Positions 1-10,920 of a stretch of DNA of 64,000 bases are shown in pieces. Origin of the DNA: Ehretia macrophylla. Taxonomy: Eukaryota; Streptophyta; Magnoliopsida; Boraginales; Ehretiaceae. Location of the stretch: assembly GCA_037974665.1 (NCBI GenBank), contig CM075764.1, forward strand, positions 77,392,325 through 77,456,324, written 5' to 3'. A program made the position numbers and the translations under genes. Below the pieces are notes generated by a model. That model saw only the letters and a program-made list of their open reading frames with translations. It ran no database searches and had not been told where the DNA came from. Positions within the stretch are counted from its first letter, which is position 1. The number at the start of each line of letters is the position of its first letter.

Positions 1-818
1 AGTACCCCAAAGTTTTTCTTACAGGGTTTCCTCAGAGTTTTTCACAATACATAGCTAACAAAATAGGTTATCAAATCATCTAAATCATCTTCTTTTAAAC
101 AGGTAAGATAGCAAATTACTATTTATCATGAACAAAATGGTGTATTTCTTGCATATTTTGAAAAATATTTTCATGAAATATGTGCACCCCCACACAGAAA
201 CTTTGCTTGTCCTCAAGCAAATAACAATGTAAGACAATGAGAGTGTAATATGCATGAAAAAACATAATGACAAATGCTACATCCCCAAACCTATGGTTTG
301 CTTACTCTACAACACATGTTGATTAGGTATAAAGGGAAATGTAATAAGGAAAGATATCACCTGATGTGAAACATTTTTATGTTGTTGTCAAAGCTTTTCT
401 ACTAACTTTTGCCAAAAGATGTATCATTCTGCAATTAAAGATTAGTAGACAAAGCATTTTACAAATTATCATCAACACAAAAAAAAAAATAGTTATACTA
501 AATAAAAATAGACGAACACATATATAGGGGAGAAACCAAAAAGAAATATGGTCACAGAAAATAACTAATCTATTAAGCAAATAATTTAACTACCCAGACC
601 ATTTATACTCTTTTCTGGGGTTCTAGAGTTTTAAACCAAAACATTAAAGCATTAAAGAGAACACTAGGTTGCCTCCTAGTAGTGCTAAGTTTATCATCTT
701 CAGCTAGACTGCAAAAATCACACAAATAGAAAATAAACACACATAATAAGAAAACATTTAAAAATCTAGGTTGCCTCTTAGTAGCGCTGAGTTTTACGCC
801 CTCAGCTAGGCGCCAATG
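1..818 (-). other. 3' UTR of element G
   Basis: No coding frame is recognised. On the minus strand it holds two purine-rich, PPT-like boxes of the form AAGCAAA..TTTGTGTGGGGG (about 180-222) and AAGCAAACCATAGGTTTGGGG (about 278-305). Both recur in the 3' UTRs of elements C, B and B'. The stretch aligns by eye with about 47760-48430 of element C. A poly(A) run at about 479-489 and general AT richness are the only other features. Confidence 0.65.
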
Positions 819-1028
819 TTAGAGCAATCTATGTTTAAAACTCTTCGGCATATATTGCTTGATAATCGTTTCAGCAAAGATTTTGAATGGAAAATAAGCA
901 TGCAACAGATGATGGTACATTATTCCTACAGAACATGCCTTTCCCAAGTCACCTTGAAAAGGTGACAAATCCCATCCCAATGTGATGTATGTGGGAATGT
1001 TCATGGATAAATTGTAAATAAGAGTCAT
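819..1028 (-). pseudogene. Conserved tail frame of pol-less Athila family, function unknown
   Basis: This short frame of about 65 codons follows the gag-derived frame, from which it is separated by stops. Its core contains a TLGWDLSPFQGDL motif, then HHLL, a FPFKI motif and IIKQY.PK.FKH at the end. Element C carries the same peptide at 48436-48647 with scattered substitutions, in the same place before the 3' UTR. I do not recognise the domain: it has no protease, RT, integrase or membrane-segment signature. Conservation of the peptide in two diverged copies suggests it was translated, probably as the C-terminus of the gag-derived protein. Confidence 0.55.
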
Positions 1029-1034
1029 AGTTTT

Positions 1035-2490
1035 TTATAAAACAGAGTGCCCCATTTGGTCAACCCATAAGTTAAAAGATGTATGCAACATATTGTTCAT
1101 AAATGGGTCAAATTCAAATTGTGCCTCATTAGGTAATGTTGTGAGTTGTACAACAGAGGAAAACGCATCACATGAAGAACTGAGATGACTTTCAACAGGA
1201 AAGAGAATAGGTGTTGAAGCTTCTTTTTCAAAGTTAAAGCCAGTTGGAAAGGACATAGAAGTATCGTACTTATTCTCTTGCTCAATTGGATACAAAAGTC
1301 ATTCTTCTTCAGTTGTCAAGAAGGATATAGGAATTAAAGTAGACTCAATAGACTTGTCCTGAAAGAGTGAAGACTCTAAGGAAGTATGTACACTTATCTT
1401 CATTGAAGAGGAATCAAAGTCGGGTTGAGTCATGATATTAATAAGGTTATCCTTTCCTTCTATGTGAGGCATTTCATCATTTTTCTCAAATTCATTTTCC
1501 CTATCAGATGTCTCCCAAATAATCTTGCTTATATCATTAGTCTGTTCACATATTATTTGATCAAAGGTGCTCATAACAGACTGAATGTGTTGATCTAAAG
1601 ATTGAAGCATGTAAGAATTGGATTGGGCAAGATGAAAAAGTTGGTCATACTTGTCACCAGATTCGGGAGCAGAGTCAATCCAATCATCCTGGTGATCATT
1701 ATGTTTGAAAAGATTAAGGATAGGATCAACAGAAGATTCAGATTGAAAATGTGCAGGGACTTGACTTTCAAAGTTTTGAGAATAATTTTCTTGACCCCAA
1801 AGAGATGGTTGGTTTCGCCATTCTGGAGTGTGTATATCAAACATGTTGTCTACCTCATTTCTAGTGTAACGTTCTCTACCCAGATTATCTCCATTAAACA
1901 CTTGTATCTCATCAACCCGGTTTTGGGTAGTTTCGTGATGAACAAAGCTAGATTGGTCTTGTGGACTCATGACAGGTTGAATAGGGTGCTTGTCTTTCTC
2001 CCAATCATTTGCGCTCTCAGCTAGTTGACCGATTTGGTCTTGTAGCCTTTCTATGGATTGGTGGTTGGATTTGACGAGTTTGACAAGTTGGCTGAACTTG
2101 TCATCAAAGTATGGTTTAGGAGAAGTGAATTCAACCGAGTTAGGATAGCAAAAGTTTTGTTTGAAAGAATCACTTTGAAAGCTTTTGCAAAACTCGGAAG
2201 AATTAGGGTTTTGAAATGCATTTTCTTCAAAATTTTGAGGCAGAAAAGATGAATCATTTTTATCCCAAAATGAATTTTGATGATCCTGCCACTCCGGGTT
2301 ATATGCAATGGAGTACAAATTTTTCTTTGAAAAATAACCCTAAGCAATAGAATCACAACTATGTAAAAACTTGGGATGTTAGGGATAATTTTTAAAGGTA
2401 TGCCCAAATTGAAAACAAATTTCACATGTATTTGGGATAGGAGGTTGGGTTGTTTCATTAAAAGCCTATTGATTGGATGAACCATTAAAA
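1035..2490 (-). pseudogene. Gag-derived protein of pol-less Athila element G (broken)
   Basis: A long open stretch runs from about 2340 down to 1299 (about 340 codons). Upstream, in another frame (about 2420-2465), is a degenerate CX2CX4HX4C zinc knuckle whose last Cys is replaced by Tyr. A Gln-to-stop change lies near 2341, where copy C has Gln in a TTQGYFS context. After the knuckle comes a YNPEWQ..NSFW segment typical of the Athila gag C-terminus, then Q/N/S/D-rich sequence. A YNPEW/TPEW segment followed by a DK..QL..L..SN helix occurs twice, so the module looks duplicated. A single stop at 1296-1298 separates it from the downstream frame 1295-1035. The N-terminal capsid domain seen in B and B' gag is not found. 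Relatedness to Athila gag is firm; whether the product was functional is unknown. Confidence 0.65.
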
Positions 2491-2607
2491 TGAGTCATAT
2501 TTCAATCAATTCAAATTTTCCCAACATTTTTTTAAAATAAAGAAGATAAAATAAATACTTCAACAAGTTCACAAATACTTTTATCAAAAACTAAACTATA
2601 CCGTACT

Positions 2608-2625
2608 TCCCCGGCAATGGCGCCA
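2608..2625 (-). promoter_or_regulatory. Primer binding site of element G (tRNA-Asp type)
   Basis: The minus strand reads TGGCGCCATTGCCGGGGA six bases from the LTR edge. This is the complement of the plant tRNA-Asp(GTC) 3' end with one mismatch, as in Athila/Tat elements. It fixes the element's orientation and the inner LTR border. Confidence 0.85.
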
Positions 2626-2631
2626 AAAATT

Positions 2632-4218
2632 TGATGCAACCCAGTGGGCGTGTGAAAAGTGTGTAAAATAAGCCAAGTTAAAATACCCGCAAGTGCATGG
2701 ATCTTTGTAGTGTAGTGTGCTATGGGTGCAGAATCGTACCATAGGGAAGCTCGTTAGTTAAGTTAGTGAAGTAGTGTGAAAGTGTGAAAGCGCTTAAGTG
2801 ACAAATCGCAAGGTGAGTTTGTGTAAGAAATGTAAACTAAATTAAACTAACTAAATTATCTAAGTTATACTAAGTAAGTATGAATACAAAGGGTAGTGAT
2901 CTAGGGTTTGAACATGTAAATGAGGCAGCTAATATAGGCTCAGTATCCAGTTTATCTAATTCTGCAAGTGCTTAAGCTACAAGCATACACCCGGTTAAGC
3001 TAAAAGCTATAGACCTAGTTAATCTACTTAGTTCATTTTAACCAAGTACAACAAGGCAAACTAAACTAAAGAATTAACCTTACTGGTAGAAACTATGATA
3101 CAACCTACAGCTTCATGGAATCTATGGTACAACCTATAGATTCATGATTTAAACAATTATATGGCACGAAAGTAAAAAAATCACAACATCTACTTAAAAG
3201 CATTACGTATGAAATACTAAATTAAAGCAAACCATATATTGCAATTTGAATTGAATAAACTAAATCCTAGACCATATATTAAAATACTGTCATTTACAAT
3301 AATCACCCCTAAATATCAATCTACTCAGACATAAATGAATACAAATTATATAAATAAAAGAGAGTCAAGAAAGGCTCCCTCATATCAACGAATGCGTATT
3401 TCTAATTTCTGAAATTTAAGCAGAGGTTCGACACAAAATAGCTATTCAGGCGGAACTAATTTCCCCTGAATAAGAGCTGTTAGGGATGAATTTCCCCCGA
3501 ATAATAACTTTCCTATTACAAGCTATTCAGGCAGAACCTCCCTTGATTAAAAACTACTTGGGTCGGATTTCCCCCTAAAAGTAGTTATTCGGACAAAATT
3601 TTCCTAAATAAGAACTACTTAGGTGGGACTTCCCTTGTATCCTACTAATTAATTAACTAAAACTAAATTAAAACTAGCTAGAATTAACTCGGAATTATAC
3701 CAAAAATATTGATAATATTCTAAAATTAATTAACAAATTCGGTTGGGAGGGGAGGGCTATTTATAGACAAAAGTTCAGGGGTGCGCTCGAGCGCGCTTAA
3801 CTTTTGTCGAATTGCCGCACGCCACGTAGCTATTCCGAAAGTTTCTTGAGGCGCGCTTGAGCACGCTTCTGCTCCAACGTTGATTTTGCGACACGTGTTT
3901 TCTTCTAGAACATGGTGGAATATTGTCCTGGCGCTCGAGTGCCATTTTTTTGACTTTTTGGGCTGGACTTTTGACGGAGCTTTGACCGAGCGTTGATCCA
4001 GGTGTTTCCGGGCTAATTTCAGCATTCCGAGTCTGATTACGCACTAGTTTTAGCCAAATTCGGACTTTGAGGACTTCATTCTTCCACCGGTTCTCGTGTT
4101 TCCCCAATCTTTACTTATTGACTTGTATTTTGGATCGTTTTGGGTCTGGATTTTCACTTTTCGGTATTTTCCTATATTGTATCGAAAGTATCAAAGTGTT
4201 ACAAATACAGTCACATCA
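2632..4218 (-). repeat. 5' LTR of element G (Athila type)
   Basis: Borders: TGATGCAACC at 2632 next to the PBS, and ..CACATCA at 4218, where Tat coding sequence starts abruptly. On the minus strand a TATAAATAG box is at 3758-3766. Upstream of it are CTCGAG-centred palindromes (about 3785-3797, 3850-3866, 3930-3942) shared with the other Athila LTRs. In the R-U5 part, about 3092-3147 carries two copies of the TATAGGTTGTACCATA-like box. The partner LTR is left of the window. Confidence 0.8.
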
Positions 4219-5772
4219 CCCGACATCCAACTACTTTTCAACCTCCTCATATATGATATGGTTCTTATCTGGATGAAAGTTCCTCATTTTCTTTTGGACC
4301 GGTCTATAGCTTGGGTCCACATTCAGGTAATGAGCTACGAATCTCGGGTCTATACCTTTCATGTTAGCAACAAACCAAACAAATATATCTTTATTTTGTA
4401 ATAAGAAGTTTTTCATACCTTCTTTTAGGTCGGGACGCAGTTCATCTCCCACTTTTGCATTTCTGCTACTCCTAGATAGCCACACCCTCCAAGTTCTTAA
4501 AGAGTTTTTTTTCTTTACATATTTCTTCTCCTCAGAGAAGTCTATTGGCCCTTCCTCGATTATCTTGGGTCGAAAGGAAGCAGCATAAACATTCTCTCGC
4601 CATCATTTGATCTCTCATTAGCTTAGCAATTCCCTTGGGAGTTGAAAACTTCAACATCTGATGATAACTTAATTCCACGGCCCGAAAATGGTATAATGCT
4701 AGTCTTTCAATGATAGCGTTATAAGCAGATTTACAGTTAACCACTATGAAGTTTGCCATCATGTTAGCATGTTTATCTCCTACCTTGATGGTCAAGGGTA
4801 GAGTTATCACTCATTCTGGTCGAATCATTCTCATGAGAAACCTGCCAAAGATTTCTTGAGTGGCCTCAATCTATCTCTCAACAACTTGAGCTTGTGGAAA
4901 TTTTCTTATAATAACACCTCCGCTGAGCTACCAGTGTCAACCATTACCCTTTTCACAACAATATTTTAAATGGTAACCGAGATCACCAGTGGGTTATCAT
5001 AGGGCAAGATCAAGCCGTCCAAACCTTTCTCCGTAAAAGTTAATTTTTTGTTACTCTTATCCTTTTTGCTAGGGGGTTCTTTCTCCCATTACTGCTCTTT
5101 TCCCTACCGCAAGGCCTCCAATAATCATATCTTTCACAGCTAAATGCTGGTTCTCTTGTCCTCTTCGAGGACTTCGCTATCTTTCCTTTCTTTTTCCTTG
5201 GTTACCTCTCCATTCCTCAACAATGTATCTTCGCATCCTTCCTCGACTTATCAAGGCCTCAATTTTTTCCTTCAACTGACGACAATTGTTGGTATTATGG
5301 TCGTTGTTGTTGTGAAACCGGCAGAATTTGTTCTTGTCTCTCTTCTCAGGATCCTTAATCATCTTCTTGGGCCACCTAACTTCTTCCTTGTGTTTGATTT
5401 CCATCAGCACTTTAGGTCCATAAGGGGAGTGTATCTAACATACCACCCTAGCCTCGGGCGGTTTTCTTGCTCTTGCCTTCCTCTTCCTTCTCCTAGGGAC
5501 TTCCCTTCATCCCAGGCTTTTCTCTTACTTGCTTCAACTTTCTTTGCAGCTTCTCTATCTTTTTCCTCTTCCCTTTTCACCTAGATGACCTCCTCTGCAT
5601 GAATGTATCCTTCTACTCAGGCCATCAAGTCAACCAAATTTTTTGATTGTTTCCTCGCCAAAGCAGCTTTGCAACTCTAAGCCTTTAAACCATTCATAGA
5701 TACAACCAAGGCTATAGACTCCTCTAGGTTAAGGATATCTAAGGATGCTTGATTGAATCGAGATTTATAATT
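4219..5772 (-). pseudogene. Element H: Tat-type (Ogre/Retand-like) gag-protease-RT remnant
   Basis: Reading right to left on the minus strand: a gag part beginning in frame at the Copia border (RFNQASLDI..ESIALVV), a linker rich in Lys/Glu, then a zinc-knuckle-like CRFHNNNDHNTNNCRQLKE segment followed by IEALISRGRMRRYI (5177-5410), typical of Tat-lineage gag. About 4532-4810 matches the protease/linker block (ITLPLTI..ANFIVVN..SAYNAIIERL..LKFSTPKGI..RDQ..ARECL). About 4231-4485 is the start of RT (DIFVWFVANMKGIDP..HYLNV, then RNFHPDK). Stops and frameshifts break it throughout. It is cut on the left by the LTR of G and on the right by the LTR of Copia F, so the rest of pol and the N-terminus of gag are missing here. 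Confidence 0.8.
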
Positions 5773-7203
5773 TGTTAGAATTTATACATGGTATTTAAAA
5801 TTTCTATTTAATTTTAACGTAGCAGAAAATATACATGTATCATGTTCATTGCTAATTACGTGGATCTATTATAACATGTAGATATAATCAATATTAAATA
5901 CACATCGAGAATTTAGGATTACCTCGAGATGCAAAAAACATTGTGTGATCTGAAGCAAGCTCCCCAAGTGTGAAGCCTCCAAGAGTATCTACACAAAATC
6001 CACACAAGACTTGTAGTTAAACTGATTTTTGTGCTAGCAAAGTTTTTTCCCAGAGTGCTTCTATTTATAGGAATCACTGGTCAATCGTGGGCTGGACTAA
6101 TCTTATCAGTCCTAGACTTATAGTCTCAATGGACTAGCAGCCCAATTACTACGCATCCAATAATTAAATTAATATCAAGACACTCTTAACAATTAATTTA
6201 ATTATTTTCCGTTGTCTATTAATCTACCAGATCTCTATTGTGCATGACTTCTCCGATTAATAATTAATTGGTAGTGAAATTATATTAATCCAATTAATAT
6301 TTAATTAGAACTCTTCTAATTAATTTTTGCAAGTCACGAGTGATACCTAGCAGTATATCACGATTATCCAATTAATAATGAAGTGGAATTGAACCCTATA
6401 TAATATAATTATCGCATAACTAATTCCTTTCGTCTACATTCTCAATTAAGTAAGAATCATGGATAGGGATGTCAAACTCACTTACTTAATCATATGACTA
6501 AATCTAATTAATTAATAATACATCAATGAATTGTGGAACGACTTTCACCATTCCAACTCAGCCAAGGATTTTCGGTTACTTAATTAATAGATCGCATAGG
6601 ATACCTAATTGACAGATTCCATATATACATGCACATATCTCCATGCAAGAATTGATCATAGCCACTGAGTACATTATCCAGTCCTTGATTAAAACTGGAT
6701 TATTTGTACTAGAAAATTATGATATCACATACACAAGATAACCGTGGTGTCTCAAGTCTAAGGACTAATTATGCAATTATAACATATAACAAATTATTGA
6801 CCATCCATGTAATTTGTTATATGATCGGTCATGTCCAATCACTTATTCCTAACAAGTACTTATACATCTACTAATATAACATGAGACTCGTTGGCCTCAT
6901 CATTAATATCTTATATTAATCGATGTAGTAGATTGTATGTCGATCTATCCAAATGAACTAATGTCCAATTAATTCATCCTACGATTAGGGACATATTCTA
7001 GAATTTATCGTTCATTATACATCTTGTTACTAATATTCTTAACAACATAAGAATAAAATCTATAAGATAATTCTAAGGACTTTATTTAAATATAATTAAC
7101 AACTCAATTATAATTAAATAAGATGCCCAATAATTAAGTAAATACTATAATTATTATGTCCTAAAATTATAACTAATTGGCTTTTAGGGCATGTAATCCA
7201 ACA
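5773..7203 (-). repeat. 3' LTR of Copia element F
   Basis: The plus-strand borders are TGTTAG at 5773 and CCAACA at 7203, i.e. TG..CA ends with short inverted repeats. On the minus strand a TATAAATAG box lies at 6061-6069. The interior is very AT-rich and has no coding frame. A minus-strand polypurine tract (AAGTGGGGTAT) abuts the LTR at 7204-7218. H gag is in frame right up to 5772, showing a clean insertion; the left flank is TAATT. The 5' LTR is not in the window. Confidence 0.8.
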
Positions 7204-9153
7204 ATACCCCACTTGCAATAAAGTCAATTACTTCGGTATTTTCTCAAGATGATAATCTGATGATTACCGAATCATTGCCTTAGTTAGTGGATCAGTGACA
7301 TTAACTGCTGACTTTATTTACTGCATAATAATATCATTCATTCCCACAGTCTATAATCAATGTGGTAATACCTCTTAATGTGTTTAGATATCTAGTGAGA
7401 CCTAGGTTCCTTAATTTGCATTATAGTTCCATTGTCGTCATAACACTACCTGTTGACTTAATGGTTCCTAAGTTTAGTTACGAACAACTTGATCCAAACC
7501 GCTTCGTTTTGCCGCATCTAATACAATGATGTACTCATTTTCTGTAGTAGAATTTGCAATTGTACTAAATTTGGAACCTTTTCAAATAATTGTTTATCCA
7601 TTACAGGCGAGTATGAACCCAGATATGGATATTCGATTGCCTACTTTAGACTCAAAGCTTGAATTTGTAAAAGCTTTAAGTTTCACCTTCTCTGTATACC
7701 AAGAACAAGTCTTCAATCCTTCTCAAGTACTTAAGAATGTTCTTGATTGCATTCCAGTGTTCCTAACATGGATCAAACAGATATTTGCTCGTAACAATTA
7801 CAACATATGCGATATTAGGTCTTATATATGACGTATATAAGATTCCCAATTGCTGTAGCATATATAATTTTATTTATCCAATCCCTCTCTTCAACAGTCT
7901 TAGGACTCATAGCCTTAGAGATATGGATGTCATGTCTAAAATAGAGCAATCCTCTTTTAGAATATTGCATGTTAAACATCTTTAACATTTTATCTGTGTA
8001 CATGTTAAACATCTTTAACATTTTGGGAATGACCCATCAATCTTTTTGATCTATCGCTATAGATCGAATTCCAAGGATCTAGGTAGCTTAACCCAAATCT
8101 TTCATGGAGAATTTACTTGAATAACTAGACCTTACTAATGATATTTCCTACAATGGTATGTCATACATACATGATAAGGAATATGATCGCCGTCTCGTTG
8201 ACCTTCTTATATACATAAGGCTCGTCTTCATTCTTAATGAAGTCAAAAATTTGATTTCTTATGTAATCGAACGTTCTAGATTCTATAGGCTTCTTTGAGT
8301 CTTAAATGGATTTCTTTAGCTTGCACGCTTTGTGACTTTTACCACTGGATTCAAAATATATTGGCTATCCTATATTAACGTCTTCTTTAATGAAACCATT
8401 ATGGAATGCCATTTCGACATCCATCTACTATATCTCATAATAGTAATGTGCAACTATGACTAATAAATTGTAACAGATTTTAACAACTAGTGAAAAGATT
8501 TTCTCATAGTGAACTCCCTGTCTATGACAATAATCTTTTGTCATTTGCCATAAAGGTTTCCACCTTTTTCGTCTGCACCTCTCTTTCTCTTGTATGACCA
8601 TATACAACCTTTAGGTTCAATACCGTCAGGTAGGTCCACAAGATTATAGACTTGTAAATGCATGCAATCCATTCCTGATTTTATGGCCTCAAGCCATCTA
8701 AGTCTACGTCAAACATAGCCTTTTCATAGCTGACAAAATCATCAACATGATTATTGTCATCTTACTAATCTGCGGAAAAATTGTGAAATAATTAGTTGCT
8801 CTTGGATTGGGTTCTTTAGGATTGAATCCTAGATCTGACTCAGGTTAGTTGGTTACTCCGTGACTTTCTCACTGAGTTATACCTTTATTGCTAAAACACC
8901 TTCCTAGATGAACAATTCTTCCAAGAATAAGGCATACTTGCTAATAGACTCTCTAATCAACAAGGGAATAAAAATCATATCCTAACGAATCTTTGGGATA
9001 ACCAATTCACCTTGTCCAATCTTACTTCCAATTTATCTGACTTAAGCCTTTTAATAAAGGCAGGATATCCCTAATCCTTAACATCTTAAGGCTAGGTTCC
9101 ATGTTATCTCATATCTTATATGAAGTACTTAAGACTAATTTGGAAGTGACCCT
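7204..9153 (-). pseudogene. Copia F pol remnant: RT and RNase H
   Basis: Minus-strand translation in three frames gives Ty1/Copia pol in order. First comes the integrase-RT linker and RT start (EAMFDVD..NQEWIACIYKS, then DLPDGIEPKGC, about 8740-8560). Near 8430-8360 is the GFIKEDV block. Near 8020-7850 is the RT end (FNMQYSKRGLL, IYATAIGNL). The AIKNILKYLRRTKD block is at about 7760-7700, and the RNase H end is at about 7560-7230 (DSTTENEYI, then LTKAM). Dozens of stops and several frameshifts show long decay. Order and strand fit the LTR at 5773-7203. It is cut at 9153 by Athila element B, so gag, protease and most of integrase are not present. Confidence 0.8.
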
Positions 9154-10743
9154 TGATATAGCTATAAATACAATACTTAAACCACTGTATTTTTACTACA
9201 CTTGCATATTAACTTGAGGAATAAATACAACACTTAATGCACTTTTGCAGCAATGTAGGATGATCTTGAAAAGTGAAGAAATATGGCTCAAAATGAATCA
9301 AAGTACAAATCAAAGAGTTGTGCAAACGGTGAAGACTCGAGAATCGGTGGTTAAATGAAGCCCGTAGAGAAAGAAGTTGGCCAAACCAAGTGCAAAATCG
9401 GACTCAGAATGTTGGAAAAACATGAAATAAGCCTTGTCAATATTTCGGTCAAAGTCAAAATTGAGAGTAAAAAATTGATAGCAGAAGGGCGCTCGAACGT
9501 GCAACTCACAGCACTCGAGCGCCCCCTTAAACATCGTCCAAAGCCTCTGATTGGGCCAGCCGAACCGCCCAATGTTCCTGATTGGACCGCACAAACCACA
9601 ACACGCGATTGGAAGATTCAGAACTGCAGCAGAGGCTCGCTCACCCACAGTGCTCAAGCGCCCCTCTGATTTTCAACCTATAAATACCCTCCCCCCGGTG
9701 GTGAAGAAAAAATATAATTTAAAACTGTTTTCATTGTTTTATTTATTATTATTAGTTAGTTTTAGAATTATTTTAGCTATAGTTTGTCAAATACGAGGAA
9801 AATTTTGCTCGAGTAGCTACATGACGGGGGAATTACTGCCCATTTCAACCAGAGGAAAAGCCCGGTAGTTACACCCAGGGAACCTCTACTCAAACCCGGT
9901 GTTCAGAAATACGTGTTCATCTAAATGGGGAAAACTTTTTTAACTTTCTTTTATTTGTATAACTCGTATTTATTTTTAATGTCTGAGTAGATTTATTATC
10001 TAGGGGAGAATATTGTAAATTACGGTCTTTTAATTTACGATCTCGGATTCGGATAATTTGATTTAAATTCTATATATGGCTTTCGTTACTCAATTCATTA
10101 TTGTCTTTCATATTCATTATACTTGTAGTTAATGTTATGATTGCTTTACATTTGTGTCATACATCTGAGCTTTAAATAGTGAATCTATAGGTTGTACCAT
10201 AGTTTCCATGAAATTATAGGTTGTACTATAATTTCTACTTGTGAAATTGTGAAATTGCTTAGTTTAATTAATTTGCTCGGTTACTCTAGATTACAAGGAC
10301 ATATCTATACTTCGGCTATATAAAGGACTCGAAGATAGAACGACACCTATAACTAACATAGAAACCAGGACTTAATTGAACTTAGGAAATTAATTAGGTT
10401 AAGCTTGTAGCTTAATCTGATCATTGAATAAGAGAATCCTAATACCGAGCCTAGGTTAACTGCCTCATTGCGTATCCAACCCCTAGATCATTTCCTTTAG
10501 ATTTGAAAAAACCAAAACCTTAGCTTTAGCTTACAATACTTGCATGACACTCAATCATTTCACAAATCGTCACATTTTCACTTGAACACTTTCACACACT
10601 TACTCACGAACTAACTTACGAGTCTCCTTGTGGATTCGACCCCGCACTCAAAGCATACTACACTACATTGATCCACGCACTTGCAGGTTTTAAAACTTGG
10701 TTGAATTTTGCACACATTTTATAGGCCGATCGAGTAGCGATCA
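9154..10743 (+). repeat. 5' LTR of Athila element B
   Basis: Starts TGATATAGCTATAAATAC and ends GAGTAGCGATCA just before the PBS. A TATAAATA box is at 9679-9686. Upstream in U3, CTCGAG-type palindromic boxes lie at about 9488-9497, 9514-9523 and 9653-9662. Near 10181-10241 are two copies of the TATAGGTTGTACCATA-like box. Near the 3' end (about 10631-10686) is the GTGGATTCGACCCCGCACT box shared by all Athila LTRs here. It interrupts Copia F pol. Confidence 0.85.
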
Positions 10744-10749
10744 AGTTTT

Positions 10750-10767
10750 TGGCGCCGTTGCTGGGGA
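10750..10767 (+). promoter_or_regulatory. Primer binding site of element B (tRNA-Asp type)
   Basis: TGGCGCCGTTGCTGGGGA matches the complement of the plant tRNA-Asp(GTC) 3' end with one mismatch, six bases after the LTR. This is the usual Athila/Tat primer. Confidence 0.9.
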
Positions 10768-10920
10768 GACGCGGTATAGGTTTTGAAAAAGTGTTTTGAA
10801 CTTGTTTAAAGTGTGTTATTATTTATTTTACTATTTTACTCTACTAGTGTTTTTATAAATTGCTTGGAAATATATGTGAAGCACATTTCTTGTGTAGTTT
10901 CTTTCTACACCAATTTTTGT

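Larger units (their letters stand above)
1..4218 (-). mobile_element. Element G: pol-less Athila-type LTR retrotransposon, 3' end outside window
   Basis: In minus orientation this reads 5' LTR (2632-4218), tRNA-Asp primer site (2608-2625), a gag-derived coding stretch (about 2490-1035), a short conserved tail frame (1028-819), then 3' UTR running off the left edge. No protease, RT, RNase H or integrase lies between the gag-like part and the 3' UTR, so the copy is non-autonomous. The same order, with the same missing pol, is found in element C (45206-56449), so the loss is a family trait and not a private deletion. The element sits in the RT-start region of a Tat-type element (4219 onward). 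The other LTR and target duplication lie outside. Athila lineage is inferred from the PBS, LTR and gag zinc-knuckle context. Confidence 0.8.

Noticed and set aside
1602-2024. 140-codon plus-strand frame
   Set aside because: It is the complement of the gag-derived frame of element G.
5144-5584. 146-codon plus-strand frame
   Set aside because: It is antisense to Tat gag, which has clear zinc-knuckle and flanking motifs on the minus strand.
10768-10920. Upstream extension of B gag through the leader (hydrophobic start)
   Set aside because: The open frame begins at 10813 without an Athila-like sequence. The FDPE..TPRRR leader after 10921 is the first recognisable part.
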